A stretch of DNA of 64,000 nt from Nicotiana tabacum (Eukaryota > Streptophyta > Magnoliopsida > Solanales > Solanaceae), in NCBI RefSeq assembly GCF_000715075.1, contig NC_134101.1, positions 196,436,103 through 196,500,102 of the forward strand. The letters run 5' to 3'. Under the pieces are notes generated by a model, which saw only the letters and a program-made list of their open reading frames with translations, searched no databases and was not told the DNA's origin. The position numbers and the translations under genes were made by a program. This document shows positions 22,450 to 34,223 of this stretch, piece by piece (within the stretch, counting starts at the first letter, position 1; each line of letters begins with the position of its first letter).

Positions 22450-23300
22450 GGAAATATCAAAGGTGAATATGGGCCCATTCACCTGCCATGTATACCACAT
22501 AAGATGCATCTATGAGATGGTTATACGTGCGATTGTTATTAACTCGCAACCTGGTGTTTACGAGGTAACTTGCTCAATAATTTAATTTAAAGCATAATTT
22601 CCAGATTTTCTATTCAAGAAAGTTTATCTTGATAGATTGGTTTACATCACAGCTGATTTAGCAAAATAATTTATTGAGTACCTCCACTTAATAGCTAAAT
22701 TGTTGGTGATGAGAACAAAGTTACCTATATCAGTTTGATATAGGTTATATACGAAAGTATATTACATTCTCCCCTTACAAGTGGTTCAGGGTCAGGAACC
22801 AAATAATTCAATCTTATTATTATTGATGATTTAGCAAAATAATTTATTGAGTACCTCCACTTAATAGCTAAATTATTGTTGATGAGAACAAAGTTACCTA
22901 TATCAGTTTGATATAGGTTATATACGAAAGTATATTACATTCTCCCCTCACAAGTAGTTCAAGGTCAAGAACCAAATAATTCAATCTTATTATTATTGAT
23001 GTGCGGTGTATATTTTGATTAATACCATAACACACAAAGATGGATTATCAAAGTTGAGGAAGAAAGTTAGTTTTTCTAACATGAGGGGGAGACAAGATAA
23101 ACAGTTGAGAAAAAATTACGTGGAATGAATTATCATTTGTATATCTAGATCCTCGAATACGATAATATGAACTTGAAGTTCATAAAAAGATCATTCATTT
23201 GCAATATATCGCAAAGCATGCCAGACGCATTTGCTGACCCAAAGAAAGTAACTATATTCTCATTGCAAATGCTCCTATTAAGTCCTAGAAGGAAAAAGTC
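22450..23300 (+). pseudogene. Copia integrase remnant
   Basis: Translating with frameshifts shows GNIKGEYGPIHLPC near 22450, matching the copia integrase core start, then a segment like YITFSPYKW (22750) and a downstream block LDPR...MPDAFADPKKVT (23140-23255) that is the well-known linker between integrase and RT in plant copia elements. There are many stops and one 173-bp tandem duplication (22654-22999). Catalytic acids cannot be assigned. It would have joined element DNA to the host chromosome. Confidence 0.65.
22654..22999 (+). repeat. 173-bp tandem duplication in copia integrase
   Basis: TGATTTAGCAAAATAATTTA begins both copies (22654 and 22827) and each ends near TCTTATTATTATTGA. The copies differ at only a few bases, so the duplication is much younger than the surrounding decay. 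Confidence 0.95.
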
Positions 23301-23529
23301 TATGGTACGCTTAAAGCATATAGATAAATCGATTTAAAATAAAATTCTTGATAAAGAAGATGAGAAAATGATCATAATAAAAGAGGCAAGTGATCTAGAA
23401 GATCACCTGACATAATATTTCATAAAATCCCATGAGAGATTCAGGTACCTGAATATATGAATGGGGAGATCTCTATATTATGTCTATATGAAAATAAGGA
23501 GGTTGAAACCGGTATAAAATGTTCATCGA
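23301..23529 (+). pseudogene. Copia integrase-RT linker remnant, left of solo LTR
   Basis: Contains AGGTACCTGAATATATGAATGGGG and continues after the solo LTR (26559) with codons for DNIYDSAKY, parallel to the IVDDIFAYNVAL-type motif of plant copia elements. This shows that the solo LTR interrupts a single coding stretch. Confidence 0.5.
23525..23529. repeat. Target site duplication ATCGA, left copy
   Basis: ATCGA is repeated at 26559-26563, directly flanking the solo LTR. Confidence 0.9.
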
Positions 23530-24261
23530 TGTGATGACCCAAAAGGTCATCACTTGTTTTTAAATTGAATTCTGCATTTCGAGGCCTTAAAAACCTCTTT
23601 TAGCGTCACCTCTATTTGCATGCGCAGTCCGGGCACGTAGCCGGAAAGTTTATATGTGAAAATCTGTGAAAAATGATAAATTTTGACTATAAAATGAATT
23701 AATTTGACTTCGGTCAACGTTTTAGATAAACGGACCCGGGCCCATGATTTAACGGTCCCGAAAGGTCCGTAGAAAAATATGGGACTTGGGCATATGCCCG
23801 AAATCGAATTCCGAGGTCCCAAGCCCGAGAAATAAATTTTTTAAAAAATTGTTTCATGAAATTATTTAAAAGATTTAGAAATGAATTTTGATTAGAACAT
23901 GTTGGTATCGGGCCCATATTTTGGTTCTGACACCAGGTACAGGTCTTATTAAGTGATTTAAGATAATTCTATAAAGTTTGGTAAGAAACGGAATCCGTTT
24001 GACGTGATTCGGACCTTAAATGCAAAATTTGATGTTTTAAGAACTTTTGATCTATTTCATTGATTTTGAGGTTTAATTCGTTGTTTAAGGGGTTAATTTG
24101 GCAATTTGATCGCACGGATAATTTCATATGATATTTTTGAGTTAGTACGCATGTTTGGTTTGGAGCACCGAGGGCTCGGGTGAGTTTCGAATGGGTTTCG
24201 GAAGTTTTTGAACTTGGAAAAGATTGTAGGTTTTCAGTTTTCTGGTGTGTTGGTATGTTCT

Positions 24262-24600
24262 TCTTCACGTTCGCGGAAGGACTCTCGCGAACGCGAAGGG
24301 TTAGTCAGGCTGAAGGAAATCTCCTTCTACGCGAACGCGAGACACAGGACACAAACACGAAGCCTTGGGGGTGTTTCCCTTCGCGAACGTGGACCTGCTC
24401 TCGCGAACGCGAAGGCCTTTGGGCCTGGGGAGGGGGAAGGGAATTTTTTGCTACGCGAACGCGGACACTAGCCCACGAACGCGAATGCTCGAGGAGTCAA
24501 AGCTACACGAACGTGAGCCTAATGTCGTGAACGCGAAGGTCACTTAGGCCCAACTCTTCGGGAACTTGACAGGCCTATCGCGAACGCGATGAAGGCCTGT
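24262..24600 (+). repeat. CpG-rich TCGCGAACGCGA array in solo LTR
   Basis: Eight to ten copies of a near-palindromic core TCGCGAACGCGA (variants ACGCGAACGCGG, CACGAACGCGA, TCGTGAACGCGA) are spaced 25-50 bases apart, mostly followed by AGG or preceded by CT. They sit immediately upstream of the TATA-like site. The density of CG dinucleotides is unusual for silenced plant DNA, where they tend to be lost. Confidence 0.85.
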
Positions 24601-25547
24601 CCAGTGATTTTAAAATAGAAGCCAAATCGGGGCTTAATCAAAATTTCATAACTTCTTCTTCCAAACTCCAAATTGGGCGATTTTTGAAAGAGGATTTCAC
24701 CACCAATTCATAGGTATGTAATCTTAGACTCATTTTCTTCAATTTCCATTAACGCCCATTAGATTTCTAGGCTTAAAATTATGTTCTTAAGGGTAGAAAA
24801 TTAGGGATTTAGGTAGAGTTAGGGCTTTTTGTATAATTATGATTTAGACCTCGTTTTGGGGTCGAATTTTGGAAATAATTATATATTCGGGCTCGTAGGT
24901 GACTGGGTTATCGGGTTTTGGTCCGAACCTCGTATTTTGACCAAGCGGGCCCGAGGTCAATTTTTGACTTTTTGGAAAAAATGACGGGAATGCTATAATT
25001 AAGCATTGGAATTTGATTGTTTAGCGTTTATTGATGTTATTAAGTCGATTATGTCTAGATACAATTGATTTGGAGCCGAATTCAAAAGGAAAAGCGGTGT
25101 TTGAGGCTTGAGTTGGCCGTGGAAGTTTGAGTAAGTGTTCGGTCTAACCTTAGCTTGAGGGATTAGGAGTTGTGTCCTATTTGCTATTTGCTTCTTGTTG
25201 AGTACGATATATAGGCATGGTGATGAGTATATATACGTTGGTGTCGAGCATGACCGTGAGTCTTAAATTGCAATTTATTTTGTGTTCTTAAATAGTACTA
25301 CAGATGCTTTAATTGATGATTCTCGATATTGAGCAAGGATTAAGTTTGTTTCCGTGGAAATTACTTATGATTGAGTATTGGTGTTAGCTGAGATGAGTAG
25401 AAGTAGGGTTAATATTGGTTATAGCTATTTCTCCCTTGCTGGGACGTATTTACTTTACTGTCGAATCCCTTGCCGGGATAGTGTAGCTTATTGTTGATCC
25501 CTTGCCAGGACTCTTGGTATGGTTGTTGCTAAAGGTATATAAATGTT

Positions 25548-25855
25548 ATGTTGGATCGGGTTGCACGCCGCAACAATACTATATATGCAATGAGTTGTAC
25601 GCCGCAACAATGTTATGTTAGATCGGGTTGCACGCCACAACAATACTATATATGGAACGGGTTGCACGCCGCAACAATGTTATGTTGGATCGGGTTGCAC
25701 GCCGCAACAATGTTATATTCGATCGGGTTGCACACCGGAACAGTGATATAAATGGATCGGGTTGCATGCCGCAACAGTAATATAAATTGATCGGGTTGCA
25801 CGCCGCAACAGTGTTAAATGATAGGGATCGGGTTGCGCGCCGCAACAGTGTTATT
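25548..25855 (+). repeat. GGGTTGCACGCCGCAACA tandem array in solo LTR
   Basis: Nine units with period about 30-38 bases, each a GATCGGGTTGCACGCCGCAACA core and an AT-rich spacer (ATACTATATATG, ATGTTATGTTG). The core holds an inverted repeat GTTGC...GCAAC. It lies in the transcribed R-U5 part of the LTR, so RNA copies could form small hairpins. Confidence 0.9.
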
Positions 25856-26558
25856 ATGGTTTTGTTGTAAATCTTGAATTGTTCTCTCATATTTCTCTTA
25901 AGTTTCTGCTAGATTCGATATTTCCCCCATAGCATGTACCCCTCCCATGTTAATTGTTTATTCCTGTTTATTTTCCGCTGTATATTATATAACTGCACAG
26001 GTTTATCTGGAGTCTGGTCCTAGCCTCGTCACTACCTCGCCGGGGGTTAGGCCAGGCACTTACCAGCACATGAGGTCGGTTGTGCTGATGCTACACTCTA
26101 CATTATGTGCAGATTCTGGAGTAGCTTTTGGACAGTAGCACTTAGGGAGCCTGCCTTCTGTCTAGCCATAGATCCCGAGGCAATCCTGCAGGCGTCCGCA
26201 GACCCGACGTTCTCTTCTACTTAATTATGTACTCTGTTTTCATTAGATTTCGAGACAGATTATATTTCTTTCAGACATTTGTTGTAGTAATCTTAGTCCG
26301 TCCATGATATTGTGACACCAGATTCTGGGTAGAGATGTGTGTTGTCATTATCGTACTGGTCTTGGTTATTATATTAGATTAAGTCTTCCTCTTGATTTCA
26401 TTTATCGTTAATATCTAAATGTTTGATACCTGTTAATTTAGATTGTTAAAGAGGGTTAAAAATGAGAGAGTTAGAAATTTTCTATGTTTAGTGTCTTGCC
26501 TAGCTTCTACGGTAGGCGCCATCACGACTCCCGAGGATGAAAAATTCGGGTCGTGACA

Positions 26559-26779
26559 ATCGACAACATCTATGATAGCGCTAAATATATATATGAGGAT
26601 CTTAAGTCTGGAGAAATAATTTTGAATAGAATTGGTTTCATATGAAAGATATGTAGTTCTGAACATGTAGTTCAAAGACTTGAAAGTATAAAGTCAATGG
26701 TATGTGCAACCAGTTTTCGATATCTTATTTGTCTAGCATGACATGAAAACTTGATATGCATATAATTAAAGCCTATTAT
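26559..26779 (+). pseudogene. Copia pol remnant between solo LTR and Tekay A
   Basis: This is a short continuation of the copia linker/RT region. It starts with the right TSD copy ATCGA (26559-26563) and ends with the left TSD ATTAT (26775-26779) of element A. Only scattered codons such as DNIYDSAKY are recognisable. Confidence 0.5.
26775..26779. repeat. Target site duplication ATTAT, left copy
   Basis: ATTAT at 26775-26779 is repeated at 37236-37240, exactly bounding Tekay element A. Confidence 0.95.
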
Positions 26780-27278
26780 TGTCACGACCCCAACCCCGGT
26801 TATGATGGCACCCAACACTATGCTAGGCAAGCCCGACCATTCAACAACATTATCCCAAATTCTTATTCAGATTATAGATAAATATCACAAAGAATTTACT
26901 AAGTCATCACTCTCAAGTGTGTAATTAATAATAAAACCTGAGGAAATTCAACTAAAATACCACACCATAGCCCAATAGAATCCGGTGTCACGAATATGAG
27001 CCTATAATACAGAATATTCACCTATTACAAGTCTATCTAGGAAAAATGCGGAATAAAAGATAGAGATAGAGGGGAGAGATCAAGGCTACGAACGCCATGC
27101 AGCTACCTCAATACTCCCGGATACTGCTGCTCAGCTAAACAAATCCTTACTCAGCCAGTGGTGTACCTGGATCTGCACGCAAGGTGCAGGGAGTAATGTG
27201 AGTACTCCGACCCAGTGAGTAATAAACATAAATAAAGGCTGAGAATAAGAAATCGTGGAAAAATACAAAGTAAACTAT

Positions 27279-27410
27279 AATCTCCCAGGCTCTCGGCCTC
27301 AATATCAATGTAATCAACCAGGCCCTCGGCCTCAATATCAATGTAATCAACCAGGCCCTCAGCCTCAATATCAATGTAATCAACCAGGCTCTCGACCTCA
27401 ATATCAATAT
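27279..27410 (-). repeat. 33-bp tandem array in Tekay A 3' LTR
   Basis: Units of AATCAACCAGGCCCTCGGCC plus TCAATATCAATGT repeat every 33 bases (27311, 27344, 27377). As 33 is a multiple of 3 this makes a false 11-residue repeat in translation. The same array is at 35255-35395 in the other LTR. Confidence 0.9.
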
Positions 27411-28403
27411 AACACTTCTGCGGCGCGCAACCCGATCCATGCTCAGTCCAGAAATCATCATAAGTCCCTTGGGCATTTGTAAAACAGTAGTTCTCAGCCC
27501 GAAATATAATTTAAAAATATCATTTAAGCTTTCAAATCTTAGAAAGATGGTTGAGTTTGCAAAACAGTATTTAAAACCTTGGACTGAGATCAAAAGATAT
27601 GCATGTATGCGAAAATAGTGATGTCAATCCCTGAAGGATTTAAATAATTGGCAAGAAGCCCAAATGTAACAATTAAATCCAAGTAAGGATGATTCTCAAT
27701 TTAGTTCAAGTAGAAAATACGGTAAAAACATCTCTCGGGACGGACCAAGTCGCAATCCCCAACGGTGCTCTACCCCACGCCCGTTATCCGGCGTGTAAGT
27801 CACCTCAATATAGCGTTACGATGTGAAATTCCGGGGTTTCAAACCCTCAAGACATCATTTACATCAATTACTCACCTCTAGCCGACCAAATACTACTCTG
27901 CGATGCCCTTTCCATTCGTATCGACCTCCTCGCGCGTCGAATCTGGCCAAAACCACAATGAATACATCACAATAGGCAAAGGGAATATAACCCAATCGAA
28001 AAGACTCGAAAAATATCAAAAATCACGAAATTTGCAAAACCCGAGCCCCGACCCACGTCTTGAAATCCAGAAATTTTTTACATCAAAATGTTCCTTATCT
28101 CGCCACGAGTCTATACATACCAAATTCACAAGAATCGGAGTCCATTTGACCCCTCAAATCCCAAATTTAGAATTTCAATCTCAAGCCTTAATTTCTTATA
28201 ATTTGGCTATGTTTTCATGGTTTTCTAGGACGATTCTTCAATCAAATCATGTATTTAACTCATAAAACTTACCTCCAATCGATCTTAGTTGAAACTCCCT
28301 TCAATACCCGTCCAAAAGCTCTCAAAATGACTAAAAATGGTGGAGAAATGGGGTGTTTTTCGCTAATGAAAAGTAAACATTCTGCCCAGAATTTTTCGGA
28401 ATT

Positions 28404-28571
28404 ACTGTTCACCCGTGTTACTGTTCACGGATACTGTTATGGGTACTGTTCACGGATACTGTTATGGGGTACTGTTCACAGCACTATTCACGGATACTGT
28501 TACGGGGTACTGTTCACGGATACTGTTATGGGGCACTGTTCATGAGCACTGTTCATAACGACTGTTCACAA
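28404..28571 (-). repeat. ACTGTTCAC array in Tekay A 3' LTR
   Basis: About ten ACTGTTCAC or ACTGTTATGGGGT motifs alternate over 168 bases, with CACGGATACTGTT as the common link. It sits at the place in the LTR where B and the solo LTR carry different arrays. Confidence 0.9.
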
Positions 28572-29256
28572 TGCTGTAAAAAAATGCAGCAGCTTTATTT
28601 TTTTCGTGCCTAAATCGATCCGTTAACCTTCCGAAATACACCCGAGGCCCCCGAGACCTCAACTAAAAGCACCAACATGTCTTAAAACATTATCCAAACT
28701 TGCTCCAATCGTCAAAACACCTCAACTAATGCCAAAATCATTAAATTATATCGAATTCAAGCCTAAGTTCTTTTAAAACTTCTAAAACACACATTCGATC
28801 AAAAACCCAACCAAACGATGTCCGAATGACATGAAATTTTTCACACATATCCAAAATGACACAATGAAGCTACAACAACTCTCGGAGTTTCATTCTGACA
28901 CCCGGATCAAAATCTCACCTATCAACCGGAATTCGCCAAAATACTAGCTTCGCCAATTCAAGTCTAATTCAACACCGGACCTCCAAAATTACTTCCGATC
29001 ACACTCCTAAGTCACAAATCATCTCCCGAAGCTAACCAAACCGTCGGAATTCACATCCGAGCCCTCTAACTCATAAGTCAACGTCCGATTGATTTTTTCA
29101 ACTTAAGCCTTCTTAAAAGAGACTAAGTGTCTTAATTCCTTTCAAAACCTTTCCGAATCAACTCGTTCACACCCAACACTGATAATGAAGCATAAAGAAA
29201 TAGAAAATGGGGAAAACAGGGCAGTAACTCACGAGACGACGGGTCGGGTCGTCACA

Positions 29257-29270
29257 TCCTCCCCAACTTA
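29257..29270 (-). promoter_or_regulatory. Polypurine tract of Tekay A
   Basis: The minus strand reads AAGTTGGGGAGGA directly before the LTR TGTGACGACC. The pol stop codon overlaps the LTR edge (ATG-TGA at 29252-29257), typical of this clade. Confidence 0.85.
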
Positions 29271-29781
29271 AACAAATGTTCGTCCTCGAGCGGGTCAAGA
29301 AACATACCTAGAGCCTCAAACAGGTGAGGATATCTTCTCCGCATCTCCCGCTCGGTCTCCCAGGTAGCTTCCTCCACGGGACGACCTTTCCACTACACTT
29401 TTATAGAAGATATTTCCTTTGACCTCAATTTTCGAACTTGACGACCCAAAATAGCCACTGGATCCACATCAAAGGTCAAATCACCATCCAACTGAACCGT
29501 GCTGAAATCCAAAACATGGGACGGGTCCCCAACATACTTCCGGAGCATAGAAACATGAAATACCGGATGCACACTCGACAAGCTGGGTGGTAAAGCAAGC
29601 ATATAGGCCACATCCCCAATCCTCCTAAGTACCTCAAAAGGTCCAATAATTGTGGACTCAACTTTCCTTTCTTTCCAAATCTCATAACACCCTTCATGGG
29701 TGAAACCTTCAGCAAGACCTTCTCACCAACCATGTAGGACACATCTCAAACTTTCCGGTCCGCACAACTCTTCTGACGCGA
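29271..29781 (-). pseudogene. Tekay A integrase C-terminus and chromodomain
   Basis: After a TAG at 29782 the frame continues as the GPY/F-like integrase tail ([38 protein letters not shown]) and ends in a chromodomain with the EEATWETE core. Chromodomains in this position guide integration to marked chromatin in chromoviruses. It has a TGA at 29746-29748 (likely CGA before), a frameshift near 29650 and a TAG at 29393-29395 where element B has Gln before the conserved Trp. Confidence 0.85.
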
Positions 29782-30756
29782 CTACGCTGTACGAAGCCTT
29801 TCATGAATCACCTTCACCTTCTTTAAGGCATCATGAACCAAATCTGTCCCCAATAGCCTAGCCTCGCCGGGCTCGAACCAACCAACTGGAGATCTACACC
29901 GCCTCCCATACAAAGCCACATACGGTGCCATCTGAATGCTGGACTGATAGTTGTTATTGTAGGCAAACTCTGCAAGCGGCAGAAACTCATCCCAAGAACC
30001 TCCGAAATCAATCACACAGGCCCGCAACATATCCTCCAATATCTGAATAGTACGCTCAGATTGTCCGTCCGTCTGAGGATGAAATGCTGTGCTCAACTCC
30101 ACCTCGGTACCCAACTCTCGCTTAAAAGTCCTCCAAAACTGGGAAGTAAACTGAGTACCTCTATCTGAGATAATGGAAACTGGAACACCATGCAATCGCA
30201 CAATCTCTCGGATAAATATCTCTGCCAACCGCTTCGAAGAATAAGTAGTACACACCGGAATGAAGTGCGCGGTCTTGGTCAGCCGATCCACAATCACCCA
30301 AATAGAATCAAATTTCTTCAAAGTCCGAGGAAGTCCACTCACAAAATCCATGGTAACTCTCTCCCACTTCCATTCTGGGATAATCATCCACTGAAGCAAA
30401 CCACCCGGTCTTTGATGCTCATATTTCACCTGCTGACAGTTGAGACACCGAGCTACATAACCTACAATATCTTTCTTCATTCTTCTCCATCAATAGTGTT
30501 GTCTCAAGTCCTGATACATCTTTGCGGCACCCGAATTAATAGAATACCGCGAGCTGTGGGCCTCTTCCAGAATTAACTCTCTAAGCCCATCTACATTGGG
30601 CACACAGATATGGCCCTGCATCCTCAATACGCCATCATCATCTATAGTCACATCCCTGGCATCATCATGCTGAACTCTATCCTTAAGGACAAGCAAATGC
30701 GGATCATCATACTGGCGTTCTCTGATGCGATCATATAAGGAAGACCAAGAAACCAC
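29782..30756 (-). pseudogene. Tekay A integrase: zinc-binding and catalytic core
   Basis: The HHCC domain is visible (HSSRYSINSGAAKMYQDLR, then CLNCQQVKYEHQ) but is split by a TGA that replaces a Trp near 30487. The core from 30480 to 29782 is open for 232 codons with the D,D-35-E residues in place: VIVDRLTKTAHF, IISDRGTQF and DGQSERTIQ. It would process LTR ends and insert them with a 5-bp stagger, agreeing with the ATTAT duplication. Confidence 0.9.
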
Positions 30757-31215
30757 TCAAACCAACACCCGACAGGGCTCAGAAATGTCCAGTCTCACAA
30801 ACCAATTAGCCAAGTTTTGAACATCAACTGCAAAGGGCCTCTACCCAACTGGAATGTACGCCAAACTCCCCATACTGACTGCCTTTCGGCTCAAGGCATC
30901 TGCCACTACATTGGACTTTCCCGGATGATGCAAAATAGTGATGTCATAATCTTTTAGCAACTCTAGCCACCTTCGCTACCTCAAATTAAGGTCTTTCTGC
31001 TTAAACAAATGCTGAAGACTGCGATGATCAGTGAATACCTCGCAAGATACGCCATATAAATAGTGCCTCAAAATTTTCAAGGCATGAACTATAGTAGCCA
31101 ACTCTAAGTCATGAACAGGGTAGTTCTTCTCATGGGGCTTTAGCCGACGAGAAGCATAAGCAATAACTCTACCCTCCTGCATCAATACACAGCCAATCCC
31201 AACTCTCGTTTTTGC
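30757..31215 (-). pseudogene. Tekay A RNase H
   Basis: Motifs [28 protein letters not shown] and [16 protein letters not shown] sequence are present. A frameshift near 31205 separates it from RT and a TAG at 30976-30978 falls where element B has CAG (NLRQRRW). The domain would remove template RNA. An additional stop is near 30840. Confidence 0.85.
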
Positions 31216-32780
31216 AATATATAGTATATGAACCTGTAGCTGATGGTAAAACCAATACTGGAGCTGTGGTCAAAACTGTCTTGAGCTTCTTAAAGCTCTC
31301 CTCACACTCGTCTGACCATACAAATGGAGCACCTTTCTGAGTCAACTTGGTCAAGGGCGACGCAATGGATGAAAACCCCTGAACAAACCGACGATAATAG
31401 CCTGTTAATCCGAGAAAACTACGGATCTCTGTGGCTGAGGACGGTCTAGACCAACTCTGCACTGCTTCTATCTTCTTTGGATCAACCTGAATACCCTCAC
31501 TGGACACTATGTGTCCCAAGAATGCCACAGAACTTAGCCAAAATTCACACTTGGAGAATTTAGCATAAAGCTTCTCCTTCCTCAATCTCTGCAACACTAC
31601 ACGCAAATGTTTGGTGTGCTCCTCCTGGCTACGCGAGTACACCAGAATGTCATCAATAAATACAATAACAAAAGAATCCAGATAAGGCCGAAATACACTG
31701 TTCATCAAATGTATGAACGCTACTGGGGCATTGGTCAGCCCGAAAGACATGACTAAAAACTCATAATGACCATATCTAGTCCTGAAAGCTGTCTTAAGAA
31801 TATCTGAGTCCCTAATTTTTAACTGGTGATAGCCCGAACGGAGATCAATTTTTGAAAACACCCTCACTCCCTGAAGCTGATCAAATAAGTCATCAATGCG
31901 AGGTAAAGGATACTTGTTCTTCACTGTTACCTTATTTAACTGCCTGTAGTCAATGCACATTCTCATTATGCCATCTTTCTTCTTCACAAACAGAACTGGC
32001 GCACCCCACGGTGACACACTATGCCGAGTGAACCCCTTGTCTAGGAGCTCCTGAAGCTGCTCCTTCAATTCTTTCAACTTTGCTGGTGCCATACGATATG
32101 GCAGAATAGAAATGGGCTGGGTGCCCAGCACCAAGTCAATGCCAAAATCGATATCCCTATCCGGCGGCATGCTCGGTAGGTCTGCAGGAAATACATAAGG
32201 AAAATCCCTCACAACTGGGACAGAATCAATACTAGGAGTCTCAGCTCCAACATCTCGCACAAAAGCTAGATACGATAGACAACCCTTCCCAACCATACGC
32301 TGGGCTTTCAAGAGGGAAATTACTCTGCTAGGAACATAATCAGTCATACCATGCCACTCGATCCTCGGAACACCCGGAATAGCCAAAGTAACTGTCTTAA
32401 CATGACAGTCTAGAATAGCATGACACGGAGATAGCCAATCCATGCCCAGAATAACATCAAAATCTACCATGCTCAACAACAATAAATCAACTCGGGTCTC
32501 CAAACCCCCAATAGTCACAATACAAGACCGATACACATGGTCTACAATAATGGTATCGCCCACCGGGGTAGATACGTGCACGGGTAAAGCAAGACACCCT
32601 CGGGTTGTACCCAAATGATGAGCAAAATATGAGGACACATAAGAATAGGTGGATCCGGGATCAAATAAGACAGAGGCATCTGTGTGGCAGACTGAGATAA
32701 TACCTGTGATAACAGCATCTGACGCAATGGCATTTGTCCTGCCTGGAATAGCATAGAAACGAGCCTGGCCACCGCCTAAT
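31216..32780 (-). pseudogene. Tekay A protease and reverse transcriptase
   Basis: The frame is open from a TGA near 32776 to about 31169. The protease half-site is [13 protein letters not shown] (D-P-G-S-T, with Pro instead of the usual Ser/Thr), followed by the flap region [19 protein letters not shown] shows [50 protein letters not shown] and the catalytic [10 protein letters not shown]. This long core lacks internal stops and is the best preserved part of the element after integrase. A frameshift at ~31205 breaks the junction to RNase H. Confidence 0.92.
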
Positions 32781-34223
32781 CATCCTCCCCCTCTTGGGCG
32801 ACCTCTGGCTGATTGGCCTCCACCCCTAGCTGGCTGGTCGGGTGTTGAAGAAACTGGAGCAGAAGACGAATGTTAGCCCCTTTGTTGAAACTGACCACCA
32901 CGAAGTCGAGGACACTGCCTCTTTGTATGACCAAACTCTCCGCACTCGTAGCAACTACCAGGTACTGGAGAAGGGAACTGGAGGGAACCCCTTGCACCTG
33001 AATGACCAGCCGATGCACTCGGCGCAAATGAACCCTGAACTGAAGGGGCATAGGATGAGCTCTGAGCTGGGAGAGCATTAAGTAAAGACTGGCCCTGCTG
33101 AAATCCCTGATGACCACGGTCTGAAGATGTCCTACTATACTCTGGACGGGCCGGCTGAGGAGGTCTGAAGGAACGACCTCTACCACGCTGGAACTGGCCC
33201 CTAGACGGAGCACCACTGAAACTGCCTGAACCTCTGGGCCTCTTGGCCTCCCTCTCCTCTCTCTCTCTACGGCGAACTGTCTCAATATCACGAGCGATGT
33301 CAACCACCTCCTCGAAAGAAGCACCCAATACTCTCTATAGTCATCAAAATGCGGAGAGAGTAGTTAAGACCATCCACAAATCTCCGGATCCTCTCACGAT
33401 CTGTTGGAATCATCCAAGTAGCATGACGAGCCAACTGTGAAAATCTCATCTCGTACCGAGTCATAGACATATCTCCTTGAGTCAACCACTCAAACTGCCT
33501 ACGCAGTTCCTCTCTACGGGACTGAAGTACATACTTCTCCAGAAATAGAGTGGAGAACTGCTGCCAAGTAAGGGGCACTGCACCAACAGGTCTACGCCTC
33601 TCAAAATCTTCCCACCAGGTAAATGCAGCTCCCTGGAACTGAAATGTAGTAAAAGATACACCACTCGACTCCAAAATCCCTGCGGTGCGAAGCATACGCT
33701 GACACTTGTCAAGAAAACCCTGGGCATCGTTGCCCTCTGCACCGCTGAATGTCGGAGGTTGGAGCCTACCAAATCCCTTGGGATGACACTGCTCATCGTC
33801 TGGCATTGCTGGGACCATAAAGTTCTGAACTGGTGCAACCGGCTGAGCTGGAACAGCTTCCGGTGTCTGCAATCCCTGTACAACCTGCTCAGCTGTGCGA
33901 TTAACAGGAGTTTGTGTGCCTTCCCTAGCCTGTGAAGTAGCTGCGGCTGTAGTGGCTGAGACCGCCTGAGCTAGGCCAGTGCAAACTGTCAAAATATGAG
34001 CTAAGGTCTCCTGAAGACCCGGAATCACGATAGGCATAGCTGGTGCTCGAACTGGTACAGCTGCTGGAGCCTGATCTGAAACTGGGGCAGCTGGTGGATT
34101 AACAGGTGCTGCCCGCACTACTCTACCTCTACCACGCCCATGACCGCGTCCACGGCCTCTGGTGGCATCAATGGGTGGCACTGGTGGTCGTCCACCTCGT
34201 CCAGTAGCACGAGTCCTCGCCAT
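32781..34223 (-). pseudogene. Tekay A gag with CCHC knuckle
   Basis: The ATG at 34223 opens MARTRATGRGGRPPVPP, followed by an Arg/Gly-rich N-terminus and the gag domain (FLDKCQRMLRTAGILESSG, FTWWEDFERRRPVG, LFLEKYVLQSRREELRRQFE). A one-base frameshift near 33330 moves it to the next frame (GASFEEVVDIARDIE), which carries a complete zinc knuckle CYECGEFGHTKRQC near 32930. Stops near 32873 and 32776 follow. An upstream in-frame start at 34295 is unlikely. Confidence 0.9.

Larger units (their letters stand above)
23530..26558 (+). repeat. Solo LTR of a Tekay/Del-type gypsy element, 3.0 kb
   Basis: Starts TGTGATGACCCAAAAGG and ends GGTCGTGACA, with an exact 5-bp TSD ATCGA on both sides and no internal region. 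This is the product expected from recombination between two LTRs of a full element. Inside are a CpG-rich array (24262-24600) just before a TATA-like TTTTAAAATAG (24609) and a 9-unit GGGTTGCACGCCGCAACA array (25548-25855). Its end and array match the truncated LTR at 18252-19417. Frames within it have no domains. Confidence 0.92.
26780..29256 (-). repeat. 3' LTR of Tekay A (2477 bp)
   Basis: Plus-strand ends TGTCACGACCCC and GGGTCGTCACA. It matches the 5' LTR closely but is 331 bp shorter, chiefly because a segment corresponding to about 34929-35255 is missing next to ACTATAA (26780 + ~495). It contains the 33-bp array (27279-27410) and the ACTGTTCAC array (28404-28571). Confidence 0.95.

Noticed and set aside
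24180..24547. Three overlapping plus-strand frames of 60-116 codons rich in Arg and Glu
   Set aside because: They are caused by the stop-poor CpG-rich TCGCGAACGCGA array in the solo LTR.
25548..25855. Possible tRNA- or rRNA-derived repeat
   Set aside because: The units are too short for a tRNA, have no A/B box pair, and belong to an LTR bounded by an exact TSD.
27255..27482. A frame with an 11-residue repeat (PRPQYQCNQPG)
   Set aside because: It is produced by the 33-bp array in the LTR, and its homologue in the other LTR (35017-35463) has different flanks. No sign of translation.
28404..28571. Possible CRISPR-like array (short repeats with short spacers)
   Set aside because: The repeats are imperfect, spacers are not unique, the array lies inside both LTRs of a plant retrotransposon, and no cas gene is present.
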